A program made the translations under genes and the position numbers. 50,488 nt of DNA from CAYONQ01 sp964405375 (lineage in GTDB: Bacteria > Planctomycetota > Phycisphaerae > Sedimentisphaerales > Anaerobacaceae). Shown here piece after piece: positions 49,827-50,488 of this stretch. The notes below the pieces were generated by a model. It searched no databases. It was not told the origin of the DNA and saw nothing but the letters and a program-made list of their open reading frames with translations. Position 1 is the stretch's first letter. Each line of letters begins with the position of its first letter. The stretch lies in assembly GCA_964405375.1 (NCBI GenBank), contig CAYONQ010000009.1, forward strand, positions 1 through 50,488. The letters are read 5' to 3'.

Positions 49827-50488
49827 ATGGCAAAATCGCGAACAGAATCCGAACCACAAGTCATAGAGCTGTTAGAACAGCCGGATGACACCGTCTATAA
49901 TGACGCTTATGCTGACGAGACTACGGTGGTATGTGAGGAATATGGCCCTGAAGAAAAACCAACGGTCTATATCATTCCTCGCATTATGGCAGAGGCCTAC
50001 CTCAAAGTGATAACTAAAGCTGAACAAAATATCGTAGCGGATGCCGAAGGGCGGATAACTCAGATTAGAGCTGAGAGCGAGGAGACAATAGCCGAGGTCA
50101 AGGTCGAGGCAGAGGCGATAGTCGAGGCCGAGCAGCGAGCGAGAATCGAGGTCGAAAAGCGGATAGCCGAGACCAAAGCCGAGGCCGAGGAGGCAATAGC
50201 TAGAACAAACGCCGAAGCCGAGGAGCGGATAGCGAAAGTCAAGGCGGAGACCGAAGGGCGGATAGCCCAGGCGGAGGCGATAGTCGAGGCCGAACAACGA
50301 GCCAGAGTCAAGATTGAGAAACAGATAGCCGAGACGAAAGCCGCCGCCGAGAAGAAGGCGAGAACCGACGCCGAGACAATAGCAAAAACCAAAACCGAAG
50401 CCGAAGAGTTAATAGCCAAAAGCAGAGCCGATGCCGAAGGGCGGATAGCCCAGGCCGGGGCGATAGTCGGGGCCGAACGGAAGGCGAG
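49827..50488 (+). CDS. start of a long Ala/Glu-rich coiled-coil protein (cut by the window end)
   Basis: The frame is open from ATG 49827 to the end of the window (220 codons). After about 70 ordinary residues the protein becomes a continuous helix of repeated modules such as ADAEGRIAQAEAIVEAEQRA and KRIAETKAEAEE. Periodicity near 7 and 11 residues suggests a long coiled coil. Repeats are imperfect at the DNA level (GAGGCCGAG, ATAGCCGAG). No ribosome site stronger than CAGG is seen. It could be a structural filament or a membrane-associated scaffold protein. Confidence 0.7.
   Translation, partial: MAKSRTESEPQVIELLEQPDDTVYNDAYADETTVVCEEYGPEEKPTVYIIPRIMAEAYLKVITKAEQNIVADAEGRITQIRAESEETIAEVKVEAEAIVEAEQRARIEVEKRIAETKAEAEEAIARTNAEAEERIAKVKAETEGRIAQAEAIVEAEQRARVKIEKQIAETKAAAEKKARTDAETIAKTKTEAEELIAKSRADAEGRIAQAGAIVGAERKA

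Noticed and set aside
1..50488. Full-length insertion sequence or phage genes
   Set aside because: No transposase, integrase or phage structural gene was found in any frame that I could recognise.
1..50488. tRNA or rRNA genes
   Set aside because: No spacer shows cloverleaf-type arms or rRNA-like conserved stretches by eye; very divergent ones could be missed.

Overview
The window looks like part of a bacterial chromosome from a Gram-negative (diderm), probably anaerobic member of the Planctomycetota, most likely Phycisphaerae-like. This placement is inferred, not proven. It rests on an LptD-like outer-membrane assembly protein and a LolC/E-LolD export set. It also rests on VWA-ExbB-ExbD modules, MJ0042-type zinc ribbons, a PEP-CTERM remnant and a 2-oxoacid:ferredoxin oxidoreductase operon. 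No rRNA or tRNA gene and no transposase was seen. A run of ten N at 27914-27923 marks an assembly gap.

Layout. 1-2.3 kb: two small genes and a zinc-ribbon membrane protein. 2.3-3.5 kb: pilT (minus strand). 3.8-17.7 kb (plus strand): lptD-like, fructose-bisphosphate aldolase, S41 protease, lysS, two FtsX-like permeases plus lolD, a class IV aminotransferase and a polyprenyl diphosphate synthase. 18.1 kb: an outer-membrane barrel protein (minus strand). 19.2-24.5 kb (plus strand): rarA, 5-formyl-THF cyclo-ligase, LysM-L,D-transpeptidase, then VWA, ExbB and ExbD. 24.5-28.0 kb: an AT-richer accessory zone with a TPR protein, a trypsin-like protein, gene remnants and a 21-bp tandem array broken by the N gap. 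28.1-37.8 kb (minus strand): clpX, a PhoD-like lipoprotein, a large secreted protein, ExbD, korC, korB, GIY-YIG, korA, HEPN, MNT and ferredoxin. 37.9 kb: a secreted glycosidase-like protein (plus strand). 40.1-48.5 kb (minus strand): scpB, nif3, pabC, FRG-domain gene, pabB, deoC, a P-loop/deoxyribosyltransferase-like fusion, prfA and rpmE. The right end holds a zinc-ribbon gene, a small membrane protein and the start of a long coiled-coil gene.

The most unusual aspect is a layered population of small repeats without transposases. (1) A MITE-like family has 12-bp inverted ends (CTCAAACTGACC / GGTCAGTTTGAG). Four of the five complete copies have 7-bp target duplications, and the insertions sit exactly at stop and start codons. 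One copy splits a permease gene pair that was originally separated by 2 bp. (2) Small palindromes of about 13-25 bp lie inside genes. Two related copies are in the same reading frame in the lptD-like and S41 protease genes, and one apparently frameshifts the 5' end of the polyprenyl synthase gene. (3) Short repeated 'words' (CGTATCTCG/CGAGATACG and others) sit at or inside gene starts and are translated as N-terminal extensions. (4) Accessory genes are inserted into core operons. A GIY-YIG gene between korA and korB is bounded by CCCCGTTAGACCTC inverted repeats, and a matching gene-less hairpin lies at 24.6 kb. An FRG-domain gene between pabC and pabB is bounded by inverted repeats of about 60 bp. 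A HEPN-MNT pair lies between the ferredoxin gene and korA. Together these suggest transposase-less cassettes that enter at gene junctions and preserve translational coupling.
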